Assembly: GCA_002772115.1 (NCBI GenBank)
Contig: PCRW01000065.1
Location: 1 to 23,881 of the forward strand
Source: Candidatus Moranbacteria bacterium CG23_combo_of_CG06-09_8_20_14_all_35_22
GTDB lineage: Bacteria > Patescibacteriota > Minisyncoccia > Moranbacterales > UBA2206
DNA: 23,881 nucleotides
Reading direction: 5' to 3'
Part shown: positions 1 through 7,486 of the stretch, piece by piece
Layout: each line of letters begins with the position of its first letter
Position numbering within the stretch: the first letter of the stretch is position 1
Program-made: the position numbers and the translations under genes
Notes under the pieces: generated by a model
Seen by the model: only the letters and a program-made list of their open reading frames with translations
What the model was told of the DNA's origin: nothing
The model's database searches: none

Positions 1-119
1 TCCTTACTGATCAGATTAGAAAGAGTGGTTTTCCCGACTTGGCGAGGACCGCCGATAAAAACCATTTTATTGTCAAGATCCTGCTCGATTTTAGCTTGCA
101 AGTAGCGTTTTTTTAGCAT
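1..119 (-). CDS. AAA ATPase, DUF4143-type, N-terminal fragment
   Basis: Partial gene: only the first 39 codons are inside the window, starting at the ATG at 119-117 and running off the left edge. The visible protein begins MLKKRYLQAKIEQDL and reaches a Walker A P-loop, IGGPRQVGKTTLS, at about residues 22-34. The form GGPRQVGKTT close to the N-terminus is typical of the AAA_14/DUF4143 family of predicted ATPases, which are common in CPR bacteria and archaea and have no well-established role. A minus-strand promoter lies just upstream (147-174). The rest of the gene, including the DUF4143 part, cannot be seen, so the family call rests on the P-loop alone. Confidence 0.7.
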   Translation of the reverse strand, partial: MLKKRYLQAKIEQDLDNKMVFIGGPRQVGKTTLSNLISK

Positions 120-146
120 AAAGGTTAAATTAATTATTACAAGATT

Positions 147-174
147 ATTATACCATAGTATAAAAAAATAGCAA
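147..174 (-). promoter_or_regulatory. Promoter for the AAA ATPase gene
   Basis: On the minus strand TTGCTA (174-169) is followed after 16 bases by TATAAT (152-147). The -10 is preceded by TGG, giving an extended -10. It lies 28 bases upstream of the ATG at 119. The match is good at -10 and moderate at -35. Confidence 0.5.
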
Positions 175-299
175 GAATTTTGTAGTTGGGTAGAAATTTC
201 GTGTAGGTTTTTTATACGATGGTATCGTAACCTCCGCTTTTTTATTTTTTATAAATAAAGTATAATTAAATTAGTTAAGATGTTAGATACTATAGCTTT

Positions 300-581
300 A
301 TGAAATCTCTAAAAAATCTTTTATACAAAAGAGAAAAAACTAAAAAAATAGCTTTGACGGATAAGGATATTTTTTATGTTTTTAATCGAATAATAAAAGA
401 GGAATTTGGCAATGTTGGGGCATCGCGTCTCAAGGCGGATTTTTTCAAAAACGGGACGATTTTTATAAAATCTCAAAGTTCCGCTTGGGGAAGTGAGCTT
501 TTTTCTAATCGCAATACGATTATGAAAAAAATAAATCAAGAATTTGGCGAAGGAATAGTAAAAGAAATAAAACTAAAGTGA
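300..581 (+). CDS. DciA-like (DUF721) protein
   Basis: Short 93-aa protein. The second half, roughly residues 48-93 (GTIFIKSQSSAWGSELFSNR followed by a helix ending EFGEGIVKEIKLK), has the pattern of DUF721/DciA proteins: a hydrophobic strand with a small polar turn and a Trp, a helix starting near EL, and a final strand. DciA is the widespread bacterial loader or partner of the replicative helicase DnaB; proteins containing just this small domain are common in CPR genomes. The ATG at 300 is the natural start; no strong Shine-Dalgarno is visible, and a TATAAT at 261-266 may be its -10 without a good -35. The next gene starts about 80 bases downstream with its own promoter. The family call is by eye and moderate. 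Confidence 0.6.
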   Translation: MKSLKNLLYKREKTKKIALTDKDIFYVFNRIIKEEFGNVGASRLKADFFKNGTIFIKSQSSAWGSELFSNRNTIMKKINQEFGEGIVKEIKLK

Positions 582-595
582 ATTTAATTCTAGAC

Positions 596-623
596 TTGTT
601 AATTTTCAAAAATATTGTATAAT
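596..623 (+). promoter_or_regulatory. Promoter for the four-helix membrane protein
   Basis: TTGTTA (596-601), 16-base spacer, perfect TATAAT (618-623). The predicted transcript starts near 630, inside the longest possible reading frame (TTG at 615), so the real translation start must be the ATG at 663. Confidence 0.6.
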
Positions 624-662
624 AAAAACAGCAAAAGGGAGGTTATTAAAATATTTTTTATT

Positions 663-1106
663 ATGAAGAAAAAAATAACTCAAGATTGGCAGATTGCTTT
701 GATTCATTGGCTGATAGCCGGAATTGCAATGCCGTTTCTATTCAGTTTGATTTTTGGAATGACAATAATAAATGTGATTGAAAGTTTTGGCGTGATTGTT
801 TGGCTGGCGATTTTGGGCGAAGTGATAAAATTTTTCTTAATTTGGATAAGCATTATTTATTCCGCAAAATATATTTCAAAAATGTTTATTATAAAAAATA
901 GCCTGAATGTCGTGAGACTAGCGACGATTTATTTGATTATTTTTGTAGGGGGATTCAGATTGATTTTTTTTGATGGAAGCGATGAAATAAATTACATTCT
1001 TTCCGTCATTCATCTTCTGTCGCTTTTGGTTATCGCGCCATTCTTTTATTTTTCGAGCAAAAACTATATTAAAAACAGTGGAGAAGTTAAAGAAGATATA
1101 ATTTAA
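663..1106 (+). CDS. Four-helix integral membrane protein, unknown function
   Basis: A 147-aa hydrophobic protein starting MKKKITQDWQIALIHW. Four membrane segments can be picked out at roughly residues 12-35, 43-65, 82-102 and 110-130, followed by a short charged tail (KNSGEVKEDII). No family motif is recognised. The reading frame stays open upstream to a TTG at 615, but a perfect -10 box (618-623) overlaps that codon, so the ATG at 663 is chosen. A GGGAGG at 637-642 is too far (20 bases) to be a usual Shine-Dalgarno for this ATG. The gene converges with the PBP gene, leaving only 27 bases between the two stop codons. Real gene likely, function unknown. Confidence 0.6.
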   Translation: MKKKITQDWQIALIHWLIAGIAMPFLFSLIFGMTIINVIESFGVIVWLAILGEVIKFFLIWISIIYSAKYISKMFIIKNSLNVVRLATIYLIIFVGGFRLIFFDGSDEINYILSVIHLLSLLVIAPFFYFSSKNYIKNSGEVKEDII

Positions 1107-1133
1107 TGAAAAAATCGAATTCGTTTTATTTTT

Positions 1134-3695
1134 TTACAAATTAGTTTTTATCGAAACGGTATCTGAATCAGTATCGCCATTTTTATCTTTGACGGTGGCC
1201 TTAATTGAGATATCAGTGCCTTTTTTGGCTTCCGGCACGGAATAATCATAGTCAAAAGAAGATTTAGAAAAAGTTTTATCATCTTCTCCTTCAATAGACA
1301 AAATTATTTTGTCCACCCCAAAAGGTGCATCCGCTTTTCCTTTTATTTTTATAGTAGAGTTGCTTAGAGAGGTGGATATATTTATTTCTGGTTTGAATTT
1401 TTTAAAATCATCCGAACGACATTCTTCATCTGGAGTGAGACGAGAAGAGTAACCTTCTTTTTTATCTAACCATTTTTCAATAGCTTTTTCCCAATTCTTA
1501 AATTGCGGATCATCCTCTGGTTTTTCTGGTTTATCTGCGCGTGGATCATCTTTTTGGACATAGTATAAAATCGAATGGGCGTCCGCGAATTTTTTCTTAT
1601 CTCTTTCTGATTTTGGACAGTTTTCGTTAGCCAAACAATAATCATCCGAACTGGGAATTTTGCAAACTTCCAATTCTTTTTTGGCATCTAATTTTCCATC
1701 CAAAACATTTTTGCCAGTTTCTTCTTCTTCGTATTTAGGAAATTTTTCAATATCATAATTAGCTAAGGATCTTTCCATAAATTCTCGCCAAATTGGTGCA
1801 GCTACATAAGAGCCGTCAGCCCCCTGCGCCATTATAGAATTATCGTTGTTGCCTGCCCAAACTCCGGCGGTGAGTGATGGAGTATAGCCGATTGTCCAAC
1901 CATCGCGCCATTCATTGGTGGTGCCGGTTTTGGCTACGACAGGGCGATTTTCAAATTTGAGTGGATTGTTTTCTCCAAATACCGGTGCACGAAGTTCGTT
2001 GGTGGAAAGAATATAATCAACCATGGCTACATATTTTTCTTCAATAACTCTTTGTCCGTCACTGGATTTATATTCTTCTAAAGTTTCTCCGGCGCTATTT
2101 TCCACTCGCAAAAGAGAAACAGTTGGATGATGAATTCCCCCCGTAGCAAAAGTAGAAAAAGCATTGACATGATCAAGTAGTTTCACTTCACCTCCACCCA
2201 AAACTAGGGACAATCCATAGTCGGCAGTTTTTTTGAGTGTGGTGATGCCCATTTTGTGCGCTGTGTCGATGGAATTTTGCACTCCCGCCAGATATAAAGT
2301 TTTTACTGCGGGAACATTAAGCGACATTGCCAGCGCGTCTTTCATTTTGAGTAGCCCGCGATTTTCTCCGTCATAATTTTTTGGATTGTAATCTTTTCCA
2401 CTATCAGTGGAAAAATTTGTATCCACATCCCAAAGATTGGTTTCAGGAGTGTAGCCTTTTTCAAAGGCGGTTAGATACACATAAGGTTTGAAAGATGATC
2501 CTGGTTGACGAAGAGCAGTGGCCACATTGAAGTTACCTTCAAATTGACAATTTTTTCCGGAGATGCAACCAGTCGGCTCGGCTTTGCCGAAATAATCTTT
2601 GGAACCAACCATGGCCAAGATTTGTCCAGTTTTTGGATCCATTGCGACCAGCGCCTGATTGTTAGCTTTGTAAGTGGCAGTATTTTTTTCGCTGTGGTTT
2701 TTGATAGCTTCTTCGGCAATTTTTTGTTTATCCCAATCGAGAGTGGTATAAACTTTCAATCCGCCTTGTTCCATCGCTTCTGAACCATATTTTTTTTCCA
2801 AATATTCTTTGACATACATAATAAAATGGGGGGCGCTGATATTTTCTGAAAAAGTTCTTATTTTGGAAAAAACATCCACTTGTTTAGCAGTGTCCGCTTG
2901 TTCTTGAGTAATGTAGCCAAGTTTAGCCATTTGATTGAGAGCGTATTCTTGACGAAATTTCAGATTTTCCGTGTGGGATCCATAAGGGGAATAATAGGAA
3001 GGAGCTTGGGGCAATGAGGCAAGAAGAGCGGATTCATCCAATGTTAATTCACTGGCGTGTTTGCCAAAAAAAGTTTGCGTAGCAGCTTCTATGCCGTAAG
3101 CATTGGAGCCATAAGGAATTTCGTTGAGATACATCGCCAAAATTTCGTCTTTTTCAAATTTTTGTTCTAATTCAATGGCCAAAATAACTTCTTTTATTTT
3201 TCGAGTAAAAGTTTTTTCTGAAGTCAAAAGAGATCGTTTGATTAGTTGTTGAGTGATTGTTGAACCTCCTTGGGAAGTGCCTAAATTGATAACATCTTTT
3301 AGCGCAGCGCGCATAATTCCTTTTGGTTGGATGCCGATATGATTGTAGAAATCTTGGTCTTCCAAGGCGATGGAGGCATATTTGATTGTTTCTGGCATTT
3401 GAGAAAATGGAATTTCCGTTCTTTTTTCTTCGCCATGAATTTCATAAAGCAGGTGATTGCCAGTGCGGTCATAAATTTTAGTCGATTGAACAATGACACG
3501 ATTTTTCAGATTTCCAGGGCTAGGAAGATCTTTAGCAAACCAAGCAAAAACGGCAATCACAAAAAGCAAAACCGCCCCAGCAAAAACCAAGGCCAATTTT
3601 CCCAAGAATTTCCAATTAATTTTGAATCTAAACCGCCCGCGTCCGGAATTGCCATTTGAATTTTTCGGCGAAAAAATGTACATAAAATTATTCAC
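1134..3695 (-). CDS. mrcA: Class A penicillin-binding protein (PBP1A type)
   Basis: Bifunctional peptidoglycan synthase: polymerises glycan from lipid II and cross-links stem peptides outside the membrane. One membrane anchor at about residues 31-54. The GT51 transglycosylase domain shows the catalytic Glu in LEDQDFYNHIG (E112), then GGSTITQQLIK (143-153) and a KFEKDEILAMYLNEIPYG block (179-196). The transpeptidase domain has the active-site serine in PGSSFKP (S400, SxxK), SLN (458-460) and KTGT (589-592), so both activities look intact. A loop near 377-383 (CISGKNC) and the linker after 660 contain cysteines that could form disulfides. The C-terminal ~90 residues form an Ig-like domain. Start is GTG at 3695 or ATG at 3683; neither has a Shine-Dalgarno. 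It is last in a minus-strand run of envelope genes but has its own promoter. Confidence 0.93.
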   Translation of the reverse strand: MNNFMYIFSPKNSNGNSGRGRFRFKINWKFLGKLALVFAGAVLLFVIAVFAWFAKDLPSPGNLKNRVIVQSTKIYDRTGNHLLYEIHGEEKRTEIPFSQMPETIKYASIALEDQDFYNHIGIQPKGIMRAALKDVINLGTSQGGSTITQQLIKRSLLTSEKTFTRKIKEVILAIELEQKFEKDEILAMYLNEIPYGSNAYGIEAATQTFFGKHASELTLDESALLASLPQAPSYYSPYGSHTENLKFRQEYALNQMAKLGYITQEQADTAKQVDVFSKIRTFSENISAPHFIMYVKEYLEKKYGSEAMEQGGLKVYTTLDWDKQKIAEEAIKNHSEKNTATYKANNQALVAMDPKTGQILAMVGSKDYFGKAEPTGCISGKNCQFEGNFNVATALRQPGSSFKPYVYLTAFEKGYTPETNLWDVDTNFSTDSGKDYNPKNYDGENRGLLKMKDALAMSLNVPAVKTLYLAGVQNSIDTAHKMGITTLKKTADYGLSLVLGGGEVKLLDHVNAFSTFATGGIHHPTVSLLRVENSAGETLEEYKSSDGQRVIEEKYVAMVDYILSTNELRAPVFGENNPLKFENRPVVAKTGTTNEWRDGWTIGYTPSLTAGVWAGNNDNSIMAQGADGSYVAAPIWREFMERSLANYDIEKFPKYEEEETGKNVLDGKLDAKKELEVCKIPSSDDYCLANENCPKSERDKKKFADAHSILYYVQKDDPRADKPEKPEDDPQFKNWEKAIEKWLDKKEGYSSRLTPDEECRSDDFKKFKPEINISTSLSNSTIKIKGKADAPFGVDKIILSIEGEDDKTFSKSSFDYDYSVPEAKKGTDISIKATVKDKNGDTDSDTVSIKTNL

Positions 3696-3709
3696 TTAAA
3701 GCAATCTAT

Positions 3710-3738
3710 ATTGTATTATAAAAGAGAAAGTTTATCAA
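3710..3738 (-). promoter_or_regulatory. Promoter of the PBP1A gene
   Basis: On the minus strand TTGATA (3738-3733) and TACAAT (3715-3710) are separated by exactly 17 bases, each one mismatch from consensus. Transcription would begin near 3703, giving a leader of only about 8 bases to the GTG start or about 20 to the ATG at 3683. Confidence 0.65.
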
Positions 3739-3786
3739 GAGAAAGTATAAAATTATCAGAGTATGTGTAAATTTATGCAGAAAATA

Positions 3787-4593
3787 TTAATAAGCGATAG
3801 ATTCAAAAAGAATACCAGCCCACTTGGAGACTATTTTAAACTCATTGATAAAAGACTCATGTATTGAATTTTTAGGATAGTAAAGAAAGCAATTTTGATA
3901 AAATCCATCAGTATTTGGATTGCTGAAAAAAAGAAGTGGCTCTTTTTGAGTTAATAAAAATGAATTATCGAACGAGATTATTTTAATGGGTTTTTCAGGA
4001 TCATTTAAATTTGGAATTTTAGGTCTTGTTCCTGCTTTAAGTTTGTATAAAGCCAAACCTATTCTATTTCTTCCGATATAAGGGTGAGTATCTTTTCCAT
4101 AAGAGAAGATAGTTAAGCCAAGATTATTTCCATATTCTCTAATTAATTTTTCTCCCCAATAATCTAACGAGGCTTTGTGTTTTAGTGTGCTTATATTTAT
4201 ATCGCGTTTATATGCTCTGAAAGCCATTTGTAATTTATTATCAACAATAGAGAATAAAGTTCCCCCAAATAATTCTCCATCATTACTATGAATAAATAAA
4301 AATTTATATTTTTGAGGATTTTTTTCAACTCGCTCCAGTATGGAATTTATAATTTCATCTTTTTTTAGATTAAAATTATCTCTACTCATTATCTCAGTTT
4401 GATAGATTGGAATAAAATTATCTGTCAAGTTTTTCACTGAAGCATCTTCAAAAGAATATTTAAAATTTTCCAGAAAAACCTTTTCTCTTTTTAGAATGTC
4501 TTTATAGAAAGACGGATAAAAACAAGACGATAAATTATTTAAAATTTTTCCATGCCAAATTATTTTATTATGTAATAAAAATTTTTGTTGCAT
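3787..4593 (-). CDS. GNAT/FemAB-like transferase
   Basis: A 268-aa protein whose middle part (about residues 70-190) looks like an acyl-CoA N-acyltransferase fold of the FemAB/Acetyltransf_6 kind: strand-rich LFGGTLFSIVDNKLQMAFRA, a helix with ASLDYWGEKLIREYG, then a strand-turn GLTIFSYGKD and IGLALYKLKAGTRP, matching the family's usual ending where a Gly-rich turn precedes a Y/F-K-xx-G segment. FemAB-type enzymes add amino acids from aminoacyl-tRNA to cell-wall precursors; other members acylate sugars. The substrate cannot be told here. It sits 8 bases downstream of a glycosyltransferase gene and upstream of PBP1A, in a locus with two ATP-grasp ligases, which favours an envelope role. AT-rich like the two glycosyltransferase genes. 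Family call is moderate. Confidence 0.5.
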   Translation of the reverse strand: MQQKFLLHNKIIWHGKILNNLSSCFYPSFYKDILKREKVFLENFKYSFEDASVKNLTDNFIPIYQTEIMSRDNFNLKKDEIINSILERVEKNPQKYKFLFIHSNDGELFGGTLFSIVDNKLQMAFRAYKRDINISTLKHKASLDYWGEKLIREYGNNLGLTIFSYGKDTHPYIGRNRIGLALYKLKAGTRPKIPNLNDPEKPIKIISFDNSFLLTQKEPLLFFSNPNTDGFYQNCFLYYPKNSIHESFINEFKIVSKWAGILFESIAY

Positions 4594-4601
4594 AAAATTA
4601 A

Positions 4602-5528
4602 TTATTTTTTTCTTAATTTTGTTAAAAATTCTAGTTCTTCAATAAATAAATCAGATATATTTAATTTAAGCAAATCATCAATTATTTTAATAAATAATTC
4701 CCTTTTTTCTTCGGATGTTTTTTTGGTTTTTAATAATTCGTAATAATAATAAATATAGTTATAAATTAAATCACTTTTCATTAATCTTGGGAGTGATTCG
4801 TGAGAATAATCAAATAGTATTTTTTTTCTAAGAAAAATACTATTTTCATACTTTTCTTTTTTATTTAAAACAGCGTTTATATTTCCGTGTTTAGTTCTTC
4901 GAAAAGTGCCAAGAATATTACTTAAAAAACCAATCTTATAATTTTTTAATGCAATAAGCATCCATAAAAAATGATCCTCATCATATTGGAGTGACTCATT
5001 GAAAAAATTAACATTTTCAAGAATTTTCTTTTTTACTAAAACAGAACAAGTTGGAATAAAATTACTCAAAAATAAGCCTCTAAAATAATCTTTTTGAAAA
5101 CAGTCTCTCCCCCAAAAACGAGTATTGATAGTATTGTTGGCTAGTCGAGATAGTGGATGATAAGAAAAATCAAAATCATTTTTTTTCATAAAATCTAATT
5201 GTATTTCAAGTTTTTCTTTTTCCCAAAAATCATCAGAATCTAAAAAAGCAATTAATTCTCCTTTGGCCATTTTTATTCCAATGTTTCTTACTTTTCCTGG
5301 CTTTCCACCACTATTTTCTGTGCTTTTTACAATAATAATCCGAGCGTCTTTTTTGGTAAAAGACTCAATAACTTCAAGAGTGTTGTCAGTGCTACAATCA
5401 TCAATAATGATGTGCTCATAATTTTTATAAGTCTGATTCTGAACACTCTCTATACATTCAACGATTAATTTTTCTCGATTGAAAACTGGAGTTATAATCG
5501 AAATCAATGGTTTTTTTGTGGTATTCAT
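4602..5528 (-). CDS. Family 2 glycosyltransferase
   Basis: A 308-aa GT-A fold sugar transferase. The N-terminus PLISIITPVFNREKLIVECI and IIIDDCSTDNTLEVI are the standard nucleotide-sugar binding strands of GT2; the metal-binding DxD is LIAFLDSDDFW at about residues 92-102. A segment GGKPGKVRNIGIKMAKGE precedes it as usual. The C-terminal part (DEDHFLWMLIALKNYKIGF, about 183-201) carries the acidic ED/W motif of the acceptor side. No membrane helices, so it probably works at the inner face of the membrane on a lipid-linked or protein acceptor. Nine-base gap from the preceding GT4 gene and eight to the next, so co-transcribed. Very AT-rich compared with ruvC or the 7TM gene, suggesting lateral acquisition of a polysaccharide cassette. 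Confidence 0.88.
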   Translation of the reverse strand: MNTTKKPLISIITPVFNREKLIVECIESVQNQTYKNYEHIIIDDCSTDNTLEVIESFTKKDARIIIVKSTENSGGKPGKVRNIGIKMAKGELIAFLDSDDFWEKEKLEIQLDFMKKNDFDFSYHPLSRLANNTINTRFWGRDCFQKDYFRGLFLSNFIPTCSVLVKKKILENVNFFNESLQYDEDHFLWMLIALKNYKIGFLSNILGTFRRTKHGNINAVLNKKEKYENSIFLRKKILFDYSHESLPRLMKSDLIYNYIYYYYELLKTKKTSEEKRELFIKIIDDLLKLNISDLFIEELEFLTKLRKK

Positions 5529-5537
5529 TTTTTTAAA

Positions 5538-6497
5538 TTAATTATTTTTTAAAATTAAAGCTATTTTTTCTCTAAATTTTTCAACTTGAATAAATTCTAA
5601 ATTATATTTCGGTTTCATTTTTGAAAAATCAATTGTTTTTGTTATTTTTATTAATTCCTTTTTATTTTTATAAAAAAATATTCCTTCTGGAGGTTTTTTG
5701 TAATAAGACAAAACCCCAACTATTCTAGAAATTATAGGTTTTTGATATAGTAATGCATCTGCAATAGACCATCCGAAGCCTTCTTTTTTAGAAAAAGAAA
5801 TATAAGCCAACGCATTTTTATAAAGGTAATTTAATTGTGATTGTGGTATGGATTCCAAATATATTATATTTTTAAAATTTTTTTTCAATCCTTTCCATTT
5901 TTTAGTTTTTAGACTATAACACCAAATTATTTTAAAGGGTAATTTTTTAGATATTTTATAGAGAATATCTTGTCCTTTAATGGGATTATTCTTTTTACCA
6001 TAAGGATTAAAAACAGTTAAAAAATATTTTTTTGGCAATTTTTTTACAGGTTGTATTTCATTGGAAATGGAGCATACCGGTTGATTTAATAAAATATTTT
6101 TCTTTTTATTTTTAAATAATTTTATACCTTCCGGAGATTGACTAATTATAAAATCAAAAAGATCTTCTCTATCAAAGACTTTATTTCCGCAAGGATTTAA
6201 CATTTTTAATTTACAATTTATTTTATTTCCTATATAAAAAGAATTTAAAAAATTATAATGTAAGTATAAATCATATTGTTTTTTATTTTTTTTATTCCAG
6301 TTTTGAATTCTATTTATAAAAATAGTTAAATTTTTTACTTTTGGTATAAATTCACTGTCAATAACATTATTAGTATAAACATCGATTTTGCAATCATAGC
6401 AAGCTTTTATGACGCTAAAAACATCTCTTTCTGCTCCTCCTACTCCTCCAATAACTGATGTTGAAATAGCTATTTTTTTGCCTTTTAAGGAAATCAT
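5538..6497 (-). CDS. Family 4 (GT-B) glycosyltransferase
   Basis: A 319-aa protein. It starts MISLKGKKIAISTSVIGGVGGAERDV, in which GGAER is the N-terminal glycine-rich acceptor loop of GT4 enzymes. The C-terminal donor half (from about residue 160) includes YFLTVFNPYGKKNNPIKGQDIL and the signature LAYISFSKKEGFGWSIADALLYQKPII (about 229-255). In that signature the usual E-x7-E pair is E-x7-D, a conservative change in the second acidic residue that contacts the sugar nucleotide. The enzyme is shorter than typical GT4s (350-400 aa), mainly in the N-terminal half. ATG start at 6497, nine bases before the GT2 gene. Strongly AT-rich with many Lys and Asn residues. Sugar and acceptor are unknown. 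Confidence 0.82.
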   Translation of the reverse strand: MISLKGKKIAISTSVIGGVGGAERDVFSVIKACYDCKIDVYTNNVIDSEFIPKVKNLTIFINRIQNWNKKNKKQYDLYLHYNFLNSFYIGNKINCKLKMLNPCGNKVFDREDLFDFIISQSPEGIKLFKNKKKNILLNQPVCSISNEIQPVKKLPKKYFLTVFNPYGKKNNPIKGQDILYKISKKLPFKIIWCYSLKTKKWKGLKKNFKNIIYLESIPQSQLNYLYKNALAYISFSKKEGFGWSIADALLYQKPIISRIVGVLSYYKKPPEGIFFYKNKKELIKITKTIDFSKMKPKYNLEFIQVEKFREKIALILKNN

Positions 6498-6525
6498 AAA
6501 TTTTTAGATAAACTTTAATTAAGAT

Positions 6526-7482
6526 TTATTTTAGTTCTAATTTTTTCAAAAATACTTCTATAATTTCCTGATATAATTCTAACATATGCGGTTTTTCTTG
6601 GGGAGTAAAATAAAGTCCTGGCATTGAATTGAGTTCAACTATCCAAGGTCTTTTTTTTTCATCAAACATGAAATCGATTGAAAAAATTCGCGGGTTAAAT
6701 GTTTCAAAAACTCTATTAACACAGCGAATGATCGGATATAGCGATTTGGGAACTTCATTCGTTGGCACAATAGAAAGCGAACCTCCTTGAGAAAGATTAG
6801 CTAAATAATTTCCTTCTGCTGGCTCTCGAATATAGGCATAGCTGATTTTATTATTCACAAAAACAAGTCTTAGATCATGCATGTTTTCGCTTATTCTGGG
6901 AATACCAGAAGAGGAATCAATAAATTCTTGAATAATATAATCATTACTAAAAATTACTTTTTCTAATGCCTCTTCTCTTTCAAGAATTTGGACATTTTTT
7001 CCACCACTTTCAGAAATTGGTTTAATCACAAATCTGCGTGATTTTATTTTGGGAAGAATCTTTTGTAATTTTTCGGGATTATTGACGATCCAACTTTTTT
7101 TACTCCATTTGTGAAAAATCATACTTGTGATTAGCTTATCATCCAACACATAAGTAAACCTTAAGCTATTAACAAAACGATAATTTTTAGCAATGAGTTC
7201 TTTTCTGAAATAAGTCTCCGTTCCAGCACTTGTTTTATCATAAATTAGATCTGGTTTGATATCATAGGCTCTTTCCCATCCAGATTTATCTGTGTATGTC
7301 CAAGCATATTTAAAAAAATGCTTATCAAAATCATACCATTGATATGAAGCACGATACATTTGAATGCCCTCTTGCCTTGCAAGGGAATAAAAACATTCAT
7401 ATGATTCTTGAAAGTTTTTATTTGAAAAGGGGGTAGTATTTTCCCATTTGGATTTCCCAAAAAGGATTAGAATTTTTTTCAC
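6526..7482 (-). CDS. ATP-grasp ligase, glutathione synthetase/RimK-like
   Basis: A 318-aa stand-alone ATP-grasp enzyme, the fold that joins a carboxylate to an amine using ATP through an acyl-phosphate. Recognisable parts: an N-terminal pre-ATP-grasp region (MKKILILFGKSKWENTTPF), the ATP-binding strand RRFVIKPISESGGKNVQIL (about 149-167), IIQEFID with the adenine-contacting Glu (about 183-189), DLRLVFVNNKISYAYIR, and the metal-binding end SIDFMFDEKKRPWIVELNSMPGL (about 269-291), where D and E-x-N coordinate magnesium. This matches ligases that add amino acids to small molecules or peptides. GTG start at 7482, four bases after the stop of the ATP-grasp/retropepsin gene, so translation is probably coupled. 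Having two different ATP-grasp ligases side by side suggests a product with two amide bonds or two amino acids. Confidence 0.85.
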   Translation of the reverse strand: MKKILILFGKSKWENTTPFSNKNFQESYECFYSLARQEGIQMYRASYQWYDFDKHFFKYAWTYTDKSGWERAYDIKPDLIYDKTSAGTETYFRKELIAKNYRFVNSLRFTYVLDDKLITSMIFHKWSKKSWIVNNPEKLQKILPKIKSRRFVIKPISESGGKNVQILEREEALEKVIFSNDYIIQEFIDSSSGIPRISENMHDLRLVFVNNKISYAYIREPAEGNYLANLSQGGSLSIVPTNEVPKSLYPIIRCVNRVFETFNPRIFSIDFMFDEKKRPWIVELNSMPGLYFTPQEKPHMLELYQEIIEVFLKKLELK

Positions 7483-7486
7483 AGGA

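Noticed and set aside
615..662. Upstream TTG start for the four-helix membrane protein
   Set aside because: The codon overlaps a perfect -10 box, so it would lie before the transcription start.
1108..1133. Bidirectional terminator between the converging membrane protein and PBP genes
   Set aside because: The only stem is CGAATTCG with a flanking mismatch; too weak in spite of the T-run that follows.
1466..1687. 73-aa minus-strand frame inside the PBP gene
   Set aside because: Out-of-frame shadow of the charged PBP linker.
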